Shown in pieces: positions 46,232-58,294 of a DNA stretch of 64,000 nt. A model generated the notes under the pieces. It was given only the letters and a program-made list of their open reading frames with translations. It made no database searches and was not told the DNA's origin. The number at the start of each line of letters is the position of its first letter. Position 1 is the stretch's first letter. Source of the stretch: Sclerodactyla briareus (lineage: Eukaryota; Echinodermata; Holothuroidea; Dendrochirotida; Sclerodactylidae); the NCBI GenBank assembly GCA_026419785.1, contig JAODTK010001777.1:221001-285000 (forward strand), given 5' to 3'. A program made the position numbers and the translations under genes.

Positions 46232-46545
46232 GTAATCTATTCGCTTTTCGCTTCATGGTTCCGCTGTATTGTTAATGCAGAAGTGGACTTTCGTACACCC
46301 GAATCTTCATAGAATGTGTGTTCAAGGTTCACTCACATGCACGCACGTCTGTCAGATGGGGACGATAAAACCGGCCCCGGATCAGAAAGAAATATAAATA
46401 ATGACTAATATCTATATTTGTTTCTGTTATTTTTCAAATAATATCCATCACATGTCTAAAATGAGGTCGTTTTGTGTTTACAAAACATCATTCAGTTGTC
46501 ATCGACATATTGCCCATTTTCTCTCCTAATGATCTCTTAAAGCAG

Positions 46546-46653
46546 ATCACTCCAGATGCAGATTATTCCGGTGACGATCACCACTCCGGGAGTGGTACCG
46601 TCCCGACCTAAAAAAAAAAATCCATCATTCCAACCACCAAGGTCCCGGAAAAG
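46546..46653 (+). CDS. Second Ser-Gly exon, block copy 2
   Basis: Same splice context as 28195-28294 (CTCTTAAAGCAG, then GAAAAG|GTAACTCATT). The frame reads ITPDADYSGDDHHSGSGTVP, then meets a run of eleven A that probably reflects sequencing error and shifts the frame. Conservation of the Ser-Gly part between the two block copies supports a coding exon. Confidence 0.6.
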
Positions 46654-46794
46654 GTAACTCATTTGCAACTAATGACAGTTCCTTGTGTGATTATAGTTAC
46701 ACATATGCGTCACAAGAACTCCAATGTTATTTTTTTTTTTTCAAGGATATGGCGCTCATTATTATTTGTTCTTCCACTGTGCTGATGGTTGACA

Positions 46795-47060
46795 TAAGTT
46801 ACCCTTCGTCCCAATACAACCAATATGAATCATTTGGAAGAAATAACTGACTTCACCAACGGCTGAACGACGTAACAACATGCCATTAAGCAAAAAACTA
46901 TTTCGTGCTGTACCTTCAAAAATGTAGAATGAAGTAATGAGCGACTATAGACTTGATCACTGTGAAAGTACCGACCCGAGGATTAGCCCTGAACTAGCAA
47001 GGGCCGCAAAAGATGCAGACCTGGATGACGATGCTTAGACATGGGTAATTGTCGTTCTGA
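46795..47060 (+). CDS. Unidentified conserved coding segment, block copy 2
   Basis: Homologue of 28.44-28.70 kb. The stretch NEVMSDYRLDHCES is identical in frame, followed by TDPRISPELARAAKDADLDD and then a TAG. Frame breaks are more frequent than in copy 1. Directly after it, an open plus frame at 47041-47346 (about 101 residues, including VNIFCSDNKTLGNGRTDYP) has no counterpart in copy 1 and no recognised domain. Confidence 0.42.
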
Positions 47061-48017
47061 ACCAGATGGGGCGAGAAAATGGTACTACGTACTACGTGCA
47101 TGGGTTCCTTCTTCACTGGCATACCACTATTATAGTTCTAAAAAAGATCCGAATAAATACCGAGTGAACTATCTGCCAAGCTTCAAAACTCTAGCTAAAA
47201 TGATAAAGTACGAAGTGAACATCTTCTGTTCGGACAATAAAACTTTAGGAAATGGGCGCACTGATTACCCTGTGTGCAATTTAGTATCTCGGGAGAGAGG
47301 CTACATGGAGTTATATATATCAACTGGAGAGGGCACTGGCCTGTAATATTGGTACAATTTGAAGAACGGTTAATGAGCACAGAACCGGAGTGGGATTGCC
47401 CCATATCACGTTACACACGAGTGCACGGTCAGCATATGTTCCATCTTCCATAGTAACAAGTGATGCATAAACCAGTGATTTAGATGTCGCTTACCCACCT
47501 TGATTAGAGCATACGCTATGACCTGAATGTGCATTCAATTAAAAACAAAACAATTGTACAGTCAGTTGGAAACCGGCACGCTCAGTGGTACTGTGTGTAT
47601 GTGCATAGTGCCGTCTGCGTGTGAGTATACCCCCACCAACATAGAGTGAGAAATACATGAACATACAATATGGCATTCCAAGTTGCAGCTTATGATTGGA
47701 CTTCGGCAACGTAGAAATAGTAGTAGGTCACTCTGTCAAGGCTGTCAAGCCAGTTACTATGCAAAGGATTTCTCGTGTAGGGCCAGCAATATCTATTAGT
47801 CAAGAAAATACCCTTTTATGTAACTGAATAGGCTGGTCATACTCGGTCAGTAGTTACCTTTTTATCATTCAGAGTTGGAGGCAGTGGTCATCTAGATGAG
47901 GTTAATTTTCACCCCGAAGGTAATGTTCGAGGTTAAACGGACCAACATCCTGTTCCTACAGATTGTTTTGTTTAACGATGCTATGGAGCCAATGTCACCA
48001 CTGACAAATAGTGCCTG

Positions 48018-48043
48018 CGGGGGGGGGGGGGGAGGGGGGGGGG
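48018..48043. repeat. Poly-G tract in unit 1
   Basis: G-run interrupted by one A. Together with the tract in unit 2 it has G-quadruplex potential; exact length is unreliable. Confidence 0.85.
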
Positions 48044-48539
48044 TGGCCACTGCTAACTAATAGTGCCTGTGGGGGGAGGGTTCAATAATTTTGGGTCACG
48101 TGTCATCTTAGGATTATATTCAGCCATTTTGTGACCATATGTATATAGTCTCCCCTCGGAATAGGTTGGAATTTTCTTCAGTGGTCATCAGTAGTCGACT
48201 TAGTCAAAGGTCACCTTGGGGGGCAATTTCATCGATTTGCTCTAAGTTAATGTTTTGAGGTGAAGCTTGAACATAAATGGTTTCGAATAAACTTTAGTAT
48301 TGGGACTCTGTATAAAACTGACTGTAAGAACAAGAATGAAGAAAGGGGAGCAAAGCTAATTTCCTAATGTTTGGTGATAGCCAAGATTATCAAGTGCTTA
48401 AACGCAATGAGAGTTATGATTAGTTGACCGGACTCCCAAAAAGAGTTGGAGTGTGAGTGTAATCTACACAAACAGAAGTTTCGACCATGGTATTCGCTCC
48501 AAACCGGGTGATCACGACGACCAATGACTAATTCAAAAC

Positions 48540-49262
48540 TAGACACATGTGTAGGCGGGTAAGTCGCCCACGTGTATCGCCCCGCTTCAATTGGGAAAGA
48601 AGTATCAAACCACCCCATGAAGACCAAGATAGCTAATCCACCAAGTTTTGTTGTAACTCCATGGAAAGTACAAAAAAGTCCATGAATTATGCAAATCGAC
48701 CCACGTGGGTCTTGAAATGACCCTTCAAACTGTGGTCAGGAACAAATGTAGCCCCCATCCAACAAGTTTCGTTCAAACTTGACAAAAGTTGGAAAATCAC
48801 ATAAATGTATGCAAATGGGGACCTCCGATGACCTTGGAAGGACCTTCCACATTTGCGGGACAACCTTAGTCCCCTACGCACACCCCAAGTTCGTTCAAAT
48901 ACCGACAAAGTTGAAAATCACATGACTTATGCAAACTTTGTTGACCCGCCACCGCCATGACCTGAGACGGAATCCACATTCGGAATCAAATATAGTTTCT
49001 ACCCACCAGTTTCGTTCGAATCAACTAACATGAAAAGTTCGCGTAAATCATGCATTAGCGGCCTCCACAGTACTCCACAGCCCCCTTCTTTCGAATCATC
49101 CGAGATTTCACTAGGGCGCACATGTTTTTGTACCAGTTTCCGATCAATCGGATAAAGCTTTAAAAGAGTTAAAGAGAGTTAAAAAGCCTGGGACGGCGGC
49201 CGGCTACACACCCAAAAAAATAAGATCCCCGGAAACTTCCAGTTTTTTGTAGGGGGAACTAA
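48540..49262 (+). repeat. TGACCT-repeat family, copy in unit 1
   Basis: Hairpin-like start GTAGGCGGGTAAGTCGCCC, internal ~110-bp units with CAAGTTTCGTTCAAAC and GACCTCCGATGACCTTGG, and tail GATCAATCGGATAAAGC with CCCGGAAACTTCC. Confidence 0.85.
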
Positions 49263-49752
49263 TTACTCTCGAAGTTCACAATTGTACAGTCAGTTGGGAA
49301 ACCGGCGAACGCTCAGTGTTACTGTGTGTATGTGCATAGTGCCGTCTGCGTGTGAGTATACCCCCACCAACATAGAGTGAGAAATACATGAACATACAAT
49401 ATGGCATTCCAAGTTGCAGCTTATGATTGGGACCATTTCGGCAACGTAGAAATAGTATTAGGTCTACTCTGTCAAGGCTGTCAGCCAGTTACTAGCACAT
49501 ATTTCTCCGTGTAGGGCCAAGCAATATCTATTAGTCAAGAAAATACCCTTTTATGTAACTGAATAGGCTGGTCATACTCGGTCAGTAGTTACCTTTTTAT
49601 CATTCAGAGTGTAGCAGTGGTCATCTAGATGAGGTTAATTTTCACCCCGAAGGTAATGTTCGAGGTTAAACGGACCAACATCCTGTTCCTACAGATTGTT
49701 TTGTTTAACGATGCTATGGAGCCAATGTCACCACTGACAAATAGTGCCTGCG

Positions 49753-49792
49753 GGGGGGGGGGGGGGGGGGGGGGGAGGGGGGTGGTGCCACT
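49753..49792. repeat. Poly-G tract in unit 2
   Basis: Longer version of the unit 1 G-run at the equivalent position. Confidence 0.85.
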
Positions 49793-50267
49793 GCAATAAT
49801 AGTCCTGTGGGGGGAGGGTTTCATATTTTGGGTCACGTTCTTTAGGATTATATTCAGCCTTTTGTGAACCATATGGTATATAGTCCCTCGGATAGTTGGA
49901 ATTTTCTCAGGGGTCATCAGTAGTCGACTATAGTCAAAGGTCACCTTGGGGGCCAATTTCAATCGATTTGCTCTAAGTTCATGTTTTGAGGTGACTGAAC
50001 ATAAATGGTTTCGAATAAACTTAGTATTGGACTCTCGTATCAAACTGACCTGTAATAACAATGAATGAAGAAAGGGGAGAAGCTAATTCTCCTAATGGTT
50101 GTGATAGCCAGATTATCAAGTGCTTAAACGCACTGAGAGTTATGATTTAGTGACCCGACTCCCCAAAAATAGAGTTGGAGTGTGCGTGTAATCTACACCA
50201 AACAGAAGTTTCGCCATGGTCTTCGGCTCCAAAACCGGGTGATCACGAGCCAATGACTATATCACAA

Positions 50268-50985
50268 CTATACACATGTGTAGGCGGGTAAGTCGCCCAC
50301 GTGTATATCCCCGCTTCCATTGGAAAGAAGTATCTAACACCCCATGAAGACCAAGATAGCCTTCATCCACCCAAGTTTTGTTGTAATCCATGGAAGTTAC
50401 AAAAAATTCACATGAATTATGCAAATTCGACCCACGTTGGGTCTTGAAATGACCTTCAACTGTGTCAGGAACAAATGTAGCCCCCCTCCACCAAGTTTCG
50501 TTCAAATCCGACAAAGTTTGAAAAATCACATAAATTATGCAAATTTGACCTCCGATGACCTTGGAATGACCTCCACATTTGCGGGACAACTATAGTCCCT
50601 ACGCACCAAGTTTCGTTCAAATCCGACAAAGTTTGAAAAATCACATGAATTATGCAAATTTGACCTCCGAGGACCTGAGAGGACTTCCACATTTTTCGGA
50701 ATCAAATATATTTTCTACCCACCAAGTTTCGTTCGAATCCAACTAACATGAAAAGTTCGCGTAAATCATGCAATTAGCGGCCTCCACCAGTTACTCCACA
50801 GCCCACTTTCGAACTCATCGAGATTTCACTAGGGCGCACATGTGTACCAAGTTTCAGATCAATCGGATAAAGCTTTAAAAGAGTTAAAGAGAGTTAAAAA
50901 GCCTGGACGTGCGGGGCTCCCCACCCAAAAAAATAATATCCCGGGAAACTTCCATGTCACCGCGGGGAAATCATTACTCTCGTAA
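50268..50985 (+). repeat. TGACCT-repeat family, copy in unit 2
   Basis: The cleanest member: GTAGGCGGGTAAGTCGCCCA start, then three to four ~110-bp units each with CACCAAGTTTCGTTCAAATC, CGACAAAGTTTGAAAAATCA, ATTATGCAAATTTGACCTCC and GATGACCTTGGAATGACC. The tail is GATCAATCGGATAAAGC and GGGAAACTTCCATGTC. Confidence 0.9.
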
Positions 50986-51004
50986 GTTATCACAATGACA
51001 ACCT

Positions 51005-52825
51005 CAACATGTCTCGCCTGGCAATGCAGTGCGGGTTGATTTCGCCGGGTATAATACGTGCTTCATCACTTTCGTCCGGACCTGGTCCAGGGGAAAAGGA
51101 AGATTCATGCGAGGGAATTACCAAAGGACGTCGTTATGTTGTGGCGTTTACTGGGAATTACGACAATTACGCAGGTACGGTAAATTATCTCTTATTGTGG
51201 TCGCGTTCAGTGAGGGAACTACATCAGTCACATTGAGTAGTGAACACTTGGTAGGGGTTCCCATTGGTATCACAATTCACCATTGAGGGATGGTCCTTCA
51301 GGCGTGTGAACATTCCTTTCGAATTTATCCTTGGATTGTCTCGGAACGCAGCAAGAAAAGTTATTGAAGTTGTTTGCTGATAATGACGTGTCAGTCTATG
51401 GACTGAGCATCCAAGCATATTCCACGGATGCTTTCCTCGCGATTCCCGTTAGTTATCTAGGATTTTCGTACGTTGCAATGGGTTATAACGACCGCTACAA
51501 AATGCAGACACCCCTTCTCGCTGGCATCGGAGTGCAGATACAACTATTGGTCAGCTTGTTCTCTAGCGGCGTCAACGTAATCGAATGTACCAAGTACGAG
51601 CGGGGGGGGACATCCTACAATTCACACTTCAGAAACACGAGGTTGTTCAAATTGTGTCCATCGCCTCGGGCTCAATCGACGGGAGTTGGCGTCATCGAAA
51701 GCAATAAACCAATCGCTTTGTTCGGATGGTGACCTATGTGTAAGCACCCCGGGGTCTGCATGTGACACACTGGCTGAGCAGCTTGTTCCGGTCGAGAGAG
51801 GGGGGAGAACCTATATGTATAGCGGCACAAGTAGCACTTACGACGAGTCAATATACACAATTCACTCATATTTCCAGGGATACCGTGATTATTCTTCCCA
51901 ACAACGGGAAGTGATTCTACATCCCGGTGAGGTTTGGCAAGGTGACGATGGGCAACTGGCGAATCACATCCAACCACCAATCCGCGTTATGCAGAACTTA
52001 AAAATATCAACCTAGAGACAGTCGACCCTTCGATTATCCAGTTACCATCTCAAGAACAGTTCAGCTATGCCTTTGGATTTTTCTACTCCCCCCGAGTCTA
52101 CAGAGGAAGTCCAAGGTTTTCACAATTTCCTGAACATCGTTGTAAAATCCAATGAACATGAGAGTGTTCTTGTTAATGATGAGTTCATTCTCCGATCACT
52201 CGGCCCGAATATCACGAACCGTACCATCCAAGGAACTGATTATAATGTATTCACTGTCCCAGTTCCAAGAGGGGAGGGGTTTATTTCATAGAGCAAAACG
52301 TTTCAGCTTCCCCCATCTCAGTCATTGTCTACGGGTATGAACGATACGAATCGTATGGCTATTCTGCTGGTTTGTCCCTCCCGTTCAGCAAACGTCTACT
52401 CAACACGGAACCGTTTTATTTAAGTGAGGTCGGTGGACAGCTATTGAGCCTGAACATGCCTTGTCCTTGGGATAATGTTGGCACCAGAACAGACCCGGTT
52501 TTGCCGTTCCAGTGCCGGGGATTCCATGTTGTCGAGGGATATTCTCTTGATACATCGACAGTTGTCTGCCGTAGTGTAAGGTTCCATGACGTATCCTTTG
52601 TGACGGTAGATCTGTCGCTGGATGGCGGTAAGACATACCCATTACATGGTGGTAATTAGGATGTCCTACCACGAGAGAGTTATTTGACAGCTGTGTTAGT
52701 TGATCAGTCAATTGGTACCGTCGATTTTAGGTCTGAAGCTGATGGCGTACTATTTACATGGGATCCAACAGATTTGCAGGCTGACTATGTCGATGTTTTA
52801 CTTCAAATATCCTTGCCAGGTGAGG
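51005..52825 (+). CDS. IgGFc-binding-protein-like long exon, block copy 2
   Basis: Encodes an FCGBP-type IgGFc-binding domain. Successive plus frames give: GRRYVVAFTGNYDNY at about 51117-51166; TTSVTLSSEHLVGVPIGITI at 51213-51273; the hallmark VSVYGLSIQAYSTDAFLAIP at 51393-51450; GVGVIESNKPIALFGW near 51690; CDTLAEQLVPVERGGRTY at 51760-51815; VILHPGEVWQGDD near 51940; FLNIVVKSNEHESVLVNDEF at 52129-52190; and ISVIVYGYERYESYGYSAG at 52318-52370. After this comes an IPT/TIG-like segment (QCRGFHVVEGYS, VDLSLDGGKTYP) and ADGVLFTWDPTDLQADYVDV, ending near CTTGCCAG|GTGAGG. Such proteins are secreted mucus or coelomic components. About six frame breaks of one base occur; an intact gene with read errors or a young pseudogene are both possible. 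Confidence 0.82.
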
Positions 52826-52934
52826 GGATACTGAAGCTTTCGAGTTGACGAAGGACCTTGTCATTATTTGCCGCGGCGTTTGGCACACAAAGTGCGGTAT
52901 AAACCTTTCTTTCTGCCGTAGTCGCACGGAGGGG

Positions 52935-55900
52935 AACGATTCATTGATTGTTTTCAGTAGGCATTCTTTCTCTTCGTTTCTTTCAAACATTCGTCTGATG
53001 TTCCATGTATGAGATGCGCAACATCTTTCTATAAGCCCAAGCTCAAAAGCCTCCAGACGTTTTTCCATTTGCTTACTATTGTCCAGGTTTCACATCCATA
53101 TAATAGAGTGAACCTCACATGGCAATGCAGCAACCTCTTCTAGCACTCAGCAACATCCTCTTATTAATTAGAATATCTTCCATCTTTACAAAACTTCTCC
53201 TCTTTAGTATCACATCTACCATCTTCAGTCACTTTTTGGCCTAAGTACTGATAGGACCTCACTTAATACAGAACATCCCCATCCACATTGATGGCAACAA
53301 TCTTATCACCTTGCAAGCACTTCACTCTTTTCTTTAACTTCATCCACAATCTTCTGATGCTTCTCTTCTTCTTTTTTTGCCACCAATCAGTATCATCAGC
53401 GTAACGATGTTGCTCCCGCCAAATCTTTATACCCTCCAGCTGCTCCGGATCCCTGAACATTTCCTCTCACACAGGGTTCTTAAATTAAAGATGGTGTCTC
53501 TTTTTCCCATTCCTGATCTAAAACCAAATTGACTGTCACTAGTCTCCATCTTAAACATATTGTTACCCCCATCTCATTTCCCTGTCCCTCCCCCAACTCC
53601 CAGTCATGCCACTCGTCATTCGTTATCATTCCAATCCATCTCATTCACGCCCCCCCCCAGCCGTATCATCCCTTCATCGGTACCTCGCGGATCCGCATCA
53701 CATCCCTTTCATTTCTTTCATCCCATCCCATCTCATTGTATGCGTGCCTGCCCTCTGGGTTTGTTTTGTGCCAAGGCAGCAGGCATATCCTTTCTTTTGT
53801 TTGTACGGATATGCCCGTTCTCAGCAGGTAGCTCCCCCCCTCCAATTCCGGATGCATTAGAGTGAGAGGTTTTCGTTGGAAGATTTTAAGTGGAGGAATT
53901 AGGTATATTTTTCCCGTGCTCTGGTTATACTTTTCATCTCTGCTGTTTTGGTTTGACCCCGCACGTCTCAGTTGATTGAGAAAAGTCCTAAATTGCCTTA
54001 AAATTCAAGCGAAATAACTTCCCTTTTCTGTTTTTTTGCGGAAGGGTCCCTGTAACAATTATATTGTCATTCCTATTATGATCACACGGAGTAAAACCTT
54101 CAACACGTGGATCATGGTTGCCCGCGTCCTATAATCCGAGCAATTCACTACCTGTGTCATCTGAGGAATCTTCACAAAGATAGAGTGTCTCATGTCATTT
54201 GTTAATCTACCGGTCTAATAAAACAATCTGATCAACTCGCTGATAAATTGTGTCCCAATCTCATCAAGAGCTTGTAGTATTTTCCCAGTAACATCATCTA
54301 CTCCTGGTGCCTTACGATGTATCATGGCCGCAACCACCTCTTCCAGTAGAATCTTAGGACCCTCAGTGTCAGTCCTGTCCTCGTGATCGCTTCTGTTGTC
54401 ATCACTATAGAGCTGGCTCACGTACTCTTTTCATCTTTCTGCAATCTGATCCTTCTCGTGCAGTAGCTTTCTATTGGCATCAATGACACAACCCCTGTCT
54501 GTTTTGATACCATGTACCTTATCAGCCATCACTCGGATCTTCATATGCATTCTGCCGTCCATGTGTTCCTTCCTAGGTCTTCCACTTCAATGCACAATCA
54601 GTAAACCAGTCATCTGAGTCATTGGTTCTTGCACTCTCGGCGCTTCTCCATAAGATCAATGATTTCACCTGTAATCTACTCATTTTTTGACTTCCTCTTC
54701 CTCTTTGGTAAAGCACTTCATGCTGCTCCCATTATGCTATTTCTCACATCTTGTCACAGTGTTTCTACTTCCTTTTGATCATTTTGTTCAGTTTCCTCTC
54801 TTGTTAGCAGTTGGATCGTTTGTAACCTCAGCAGCAAATTGCTCTCTCACTCTGTCTTCTTTTTGGAGCATCTAGATCCAGTTGGTCTTTATTATAACTG
54901 GATTTCTTTGGAATTTTGCGTTCGAGTCACCAGAAGACAGGGATCGCTATTCATGTCAGTACCTGGATATTGCCGCACATCCTTTACAACATTCCTGATC
55001 ATCTGCTTTACCACGATGTAGTCCAATTTGATTGCGGTAGTTATCTCCGGGACTTTTCCAGGTATAAAGCCTTTTTCTCATGTTGAAAGTGAGTATTGGT
55101 GATAACAAGGTCGCGTTCCCTGCAGGAATTCGCGAGCCTGTCCCCTCTTTCATTACGATTACCTAAACCATATGGACCCACTATTTTCTCCTCTCGGCCC
55201 ATTCCAACCCTGGCATTCAAATTTCCAAGAATAAATACCATGTTTGTTGATTTTGCATCGTCTAATGCCTTTTCCCACTTATTCGTACGATTCCACTTCC
55301 TGCTTCCTCATGGACTGTAGGCCACTGCACTACATCGAAGGGTTTGGCATCCTTTTCAGCATCATGACTCTGTCAGAAATAGGCTAATAACCGTTAACTG
55401 AATTGACAATGTTTTTTCCTGACCACAAAACCCACTCCATTGCATGTTTGTTCCCACAGAGAGAAATAGGGAGAAATCATCTTTGTCCTTTCATCCGGAT
55501 TCTGTCCATCTAAACTCTGAAATTCGGATACACATCTATTCCACCCAAGGGTTTGCCCATATATCCCACTAGTGAATATGACTGTGTGATTCTCACGATT
55601 ATATTGTAATACGAATAAAATACGTAGTAACTGATTGTAGTGTTAGAAATATAGCCACTCATGAGCATGCAGTAGCTAATAATGCAATTTCTACTGTCAT
55701 TTTGGTGTATGGACTAATGTGAACACGGCCTACATAGGAACATGAAACATGAGATTCATGTTTCCTTACCTCAATGCTAAAGAGAGGCGACTTCATAGTG
55801 AATATCCTTTAGTTTGAGCGATATTTTGTTTCTTCCATTGACACCCCATGTTATTTTTGCCTTGCGAAAAATACAACTCCTTTCTGTACAATCTTTTTCC

Positions 55901-57260
55901 AAGGCCCCGCTTTTTTGGCTTGCCTCAGCATAGCTGCCGCGAAAAGGAGGGGTTGGCACTCTACTGGTGCGCTGATTTCTTTTTTCGCCACTGCCAAGTA
56001 AGTATACAGGCCTAACTCAATGGGATGTGCTTTGACTTGAAGTTTCTTTTTACCTGCAAAATAGTGTTCCATCTCGAGAGTGGTGGCCGCACTTACCCCT
56101 CAAGATACGACCTTACTTTTACTAACCTTGACCTTGACCTTCATAGGCCGAAGATGTCACAGTATTCATTGAACAATTCATCCAAGTTTAATTGTGAGCC
56201 AAAAAAGAACTTCTCATCAATGGCCGTTAGGCCCCTTCAAAGACCTTTGACATTGGCTTATGACCAAAGATGCAACAATAGTTAATAACAAATGTTCAAA
56301 TTTTGGTTAAATCCATAAAAAAAGACCGATTAGTGGCCACAATGACATTTCATGCATAGGCTCATTGTGCCCCTTCCAAACATTTGACATGACCGACACA
56401 TGGTAAAAAATGCCCCACGATTCAATGCACATTTTAACTATCGAACGCATGACTAATTGGGTGCCAAAAGAGAGCATTTTCACTAAATGGCCCGCTGTGC
56501 CCCTTAATGCAAATGGACTTTGACCTGACATTGTCAGGATGACCCAGGGATCAACGAACGTTTGGTGCCCAAGTATCGGTTCAACTCCATCGAAGAAGGA
56601 CTGTTTGGTGGCCTATAAAACATCCTTTCATCATTTTTACTGTTCGAATCTAATGGCCCGCACTAAATATGACGTTGCCTCAAAATCTTGTGCACCCTGG
56701 AATGAGCACCACCCAAGAACAGATGAATATAATTTCCAGGAATATAATACAAACTTTGTAGACGAGATACATTTTGCCGTTTTGGCACACAATGGTCTAT
56801 TGTGCCTCTTAATGACTTATCTTAGGCAAAGATTGTCCCCACTGGTCATATGCAACATTGTTGTCCACGTTCGAACAACATTCTATAGATAATGACCAAT
56901 TGAGGGCCAGAAAAGCAATTTCAAACAGTGGCCTATTGTGGGGCCTTTGATTATTCTTGACAGTTACCTTACATAGTCAACAGAGGTCCTAAGAGTAAAT
57001 GGCATTTTGGCCAAGTTTAGACAACATCTATCAAAGAGTGGACGGTTGGCCTTATAAATACATTTTTCACCAGATTTTTACTACCCACACAAGAACATTA
57101 TTAAATTGATTCAGAAAAATCTAATGCACTTTGTAAGAGGAGATAGTTTGGAATTTTTGTGGCCCTTCAATGACCTTCGAGTTTACCTTTTGAGGTCAAA
57201 GATTCCCAGTGCTCGATGAACAATGTGTTCAAGTGTGGTTCAACATCCGTTTAGACCGAG
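52935..57260 (-). mobile_element. RTE-type LINE, copy C
   Basis: Minus-strand order as in copy B. The RT C-terminal box lies at about 53068-52990 (KRLEAFELG). RT is at about 54421-53390 (GKAPGVDDVTGKILQALDEIG at 54320). The endonuclease at 55241-54956 reads FILGNLNARVGMGREEKIVG, PYGLGNRNERGD and SPGDNYRNQIG, a strong CFDP2-like match. The 5' region at 57260-55600 has the same TTGTGCC and TGACCTTTGAC repeats. Many frame breaks. It begins only ~100 bp after the end of the IgGFc-like exon in block copy 2, as copy B does after copy 1 at a greater distance. Confidence 0.85.
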
Positions 57261-57264
57261 AGAA

Positions 57265-57650
57265 AAGCGGGCAAAAAAAAAACAAAGGGGGAGGCAAAAA
57301 AGTGGAAGATACATAGAACCTCTCTATTTGTGTCGCTTGCTCACATCAGGCTTAATTAGATACAGTTAGAAACCCTATGGATGTTATAGTTCTTTTCTAT
57401 CAATATTTTAAATGCGAAGACAAGTTTCAGATTGGAGTGTAAGAAACAGTCTAATTTTTGCAAAATTGCAGGATTCCCGCAGTGTTGATAGTAAAGAATG
57501 ACTATCTTAAATTTTCTGGGGACCTTTTAAATTCCCCTTGTTTTTTTTAAATAGATGTTAGAGTTCGAATTGTACGGCAGTTTAAGTGAGGGGAGAAAGA
57601 ATATAGGCTACACTAGTGACTTGAAACTTTAGAAAAAGGTTTTGGTGTTA
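57265..57650. other. Unassigned AT-rich stretch
   Basis: Spacer between RTE copy C and the foldback structure; A- and T-runs, no gene. Confidence 0.4.
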
Positions 57651-57652
57651 GG

Positions 57653-58290
57653 GAACGCCGAATGCGCAAAAATATGTGGCTTTACTCGTTCTGATACGTG
57701 ATCTTAAGCGGAATAAGGACTTAGAAGTCCGTTATCCACTATGTTCCAAGCCACATAATGAGAAAATTGCTCGTTTACTCGCCAATAAAATCGGTGGACG
57801 AAAAAGATCGCCATTTGCGCAAAATTCAAGGCAAGTCATGGTGTTACACGTCAGTTTCAGTGCAGTAATAATGAGTTCCTTAGTCATTATTGCGCCGTCT
57901 CATGCCGGGTCGGCGTAATAACGACTCTTTTACTGCTCATTATTCGTCTCTTTCTGAGGGCATATAAATGACTTAGTTTCTCGTTAACCCGCCTATCCCC
58001 GTTCATCATAGTGACTTAGCTGTTCTCCCCCATTCCTCCTCTCGTCAATTCATAATAATGACTTAGTTTCTCGTTATTCGCCTATTCCCCGATTTATAAA
58101 AATGACTTATTACTACATTATTATTCCGCCCGTCTCGATCCATAATAATGACTCGATTACTCATTAGTTTCCTGGAACGTAAGACAGCATAATGAGTTCT
58201 TGGTCGTTATTCCGCCTGAAGATACGTGTCAGAACGATTTAGACCGGCATAAATTTTTGGCTCATGCCGCGCCTTATTCCGTTGAGATAA
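57653..58290 (+). mobile_element. Foldback structure, left arm
   Basis: Inverted match to 59.84-60.397 kb over ~500-550 bp. It contains ATAATGACTT-type words at about 57884, 57967, 58009, 58056, 58101 and 58146, each in a slightly different 40-60-bp context (GACTTAGTTTCTCGTTA, CGCCTATCCCCG). The outer end reads GAACGCCGAATGCGCAAAA. The arm is itself an imperfect palindrome: CGTTCTGATACGTGATCTT near 57690 is inverted at about 58212-58235. So the structure may be two inverted MITE copies rather than one transposon. No transposase. Confidence 0.82.
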
Positions 58291-58294
58291 ATCA

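Larger units (their letters stand above)
47551..49279 (+). repeat. ~1.73-kb tandem unit 1
   Basis: Starts CAATTGTACAGTCAGTTGG, contains a G-run (48018-48040), and ends in a full TGACCT-repeat copy (48540-49262) and CTAATTACTCTCGAAGTTCAC. The next unit starts with the same words at 49280, giving a period of about 1729 bp. Unit 1 has more substitutions and indels than unit 2. Confidence 0.9.
49280..50995 (+). repeat. ~1.73-kb tandem unit 2
   Basis: Second unit, collinear with 47.55-49.28 kb. It has an expanded G-run at 49753-49778 and its own TGACCT-repeat copy at 50268-50985. It ends CATTACTCTCGTAAGTTATCAC just before the IgGFc-like exon. A single unit lies at the equivalent place in block copy 1. 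Confidence 0.9.
42130..52930 (+). repeat. Large duplicated block, copy 2
   Basis: Collinear with 25.24-33.78 kb (see that entry for landmarks). It differs by a LINE RT piece at 42.99-43.44 kb, a full TGACCT-repeat copy at 44.4-45.0 kb, unrelated sequence at 45.05-46.0 kb, and a tandem doubling of the ~1.73-kb unit. It is followed by RTE copy C at 52.93 kb. Confidence 0.85.

Noticed and set aside
53529..53865. Pro/Ser/His-rich plus-strand frames
   Set aside because: They lie antisense within the RT region of RTE copy C and are shadows of it.
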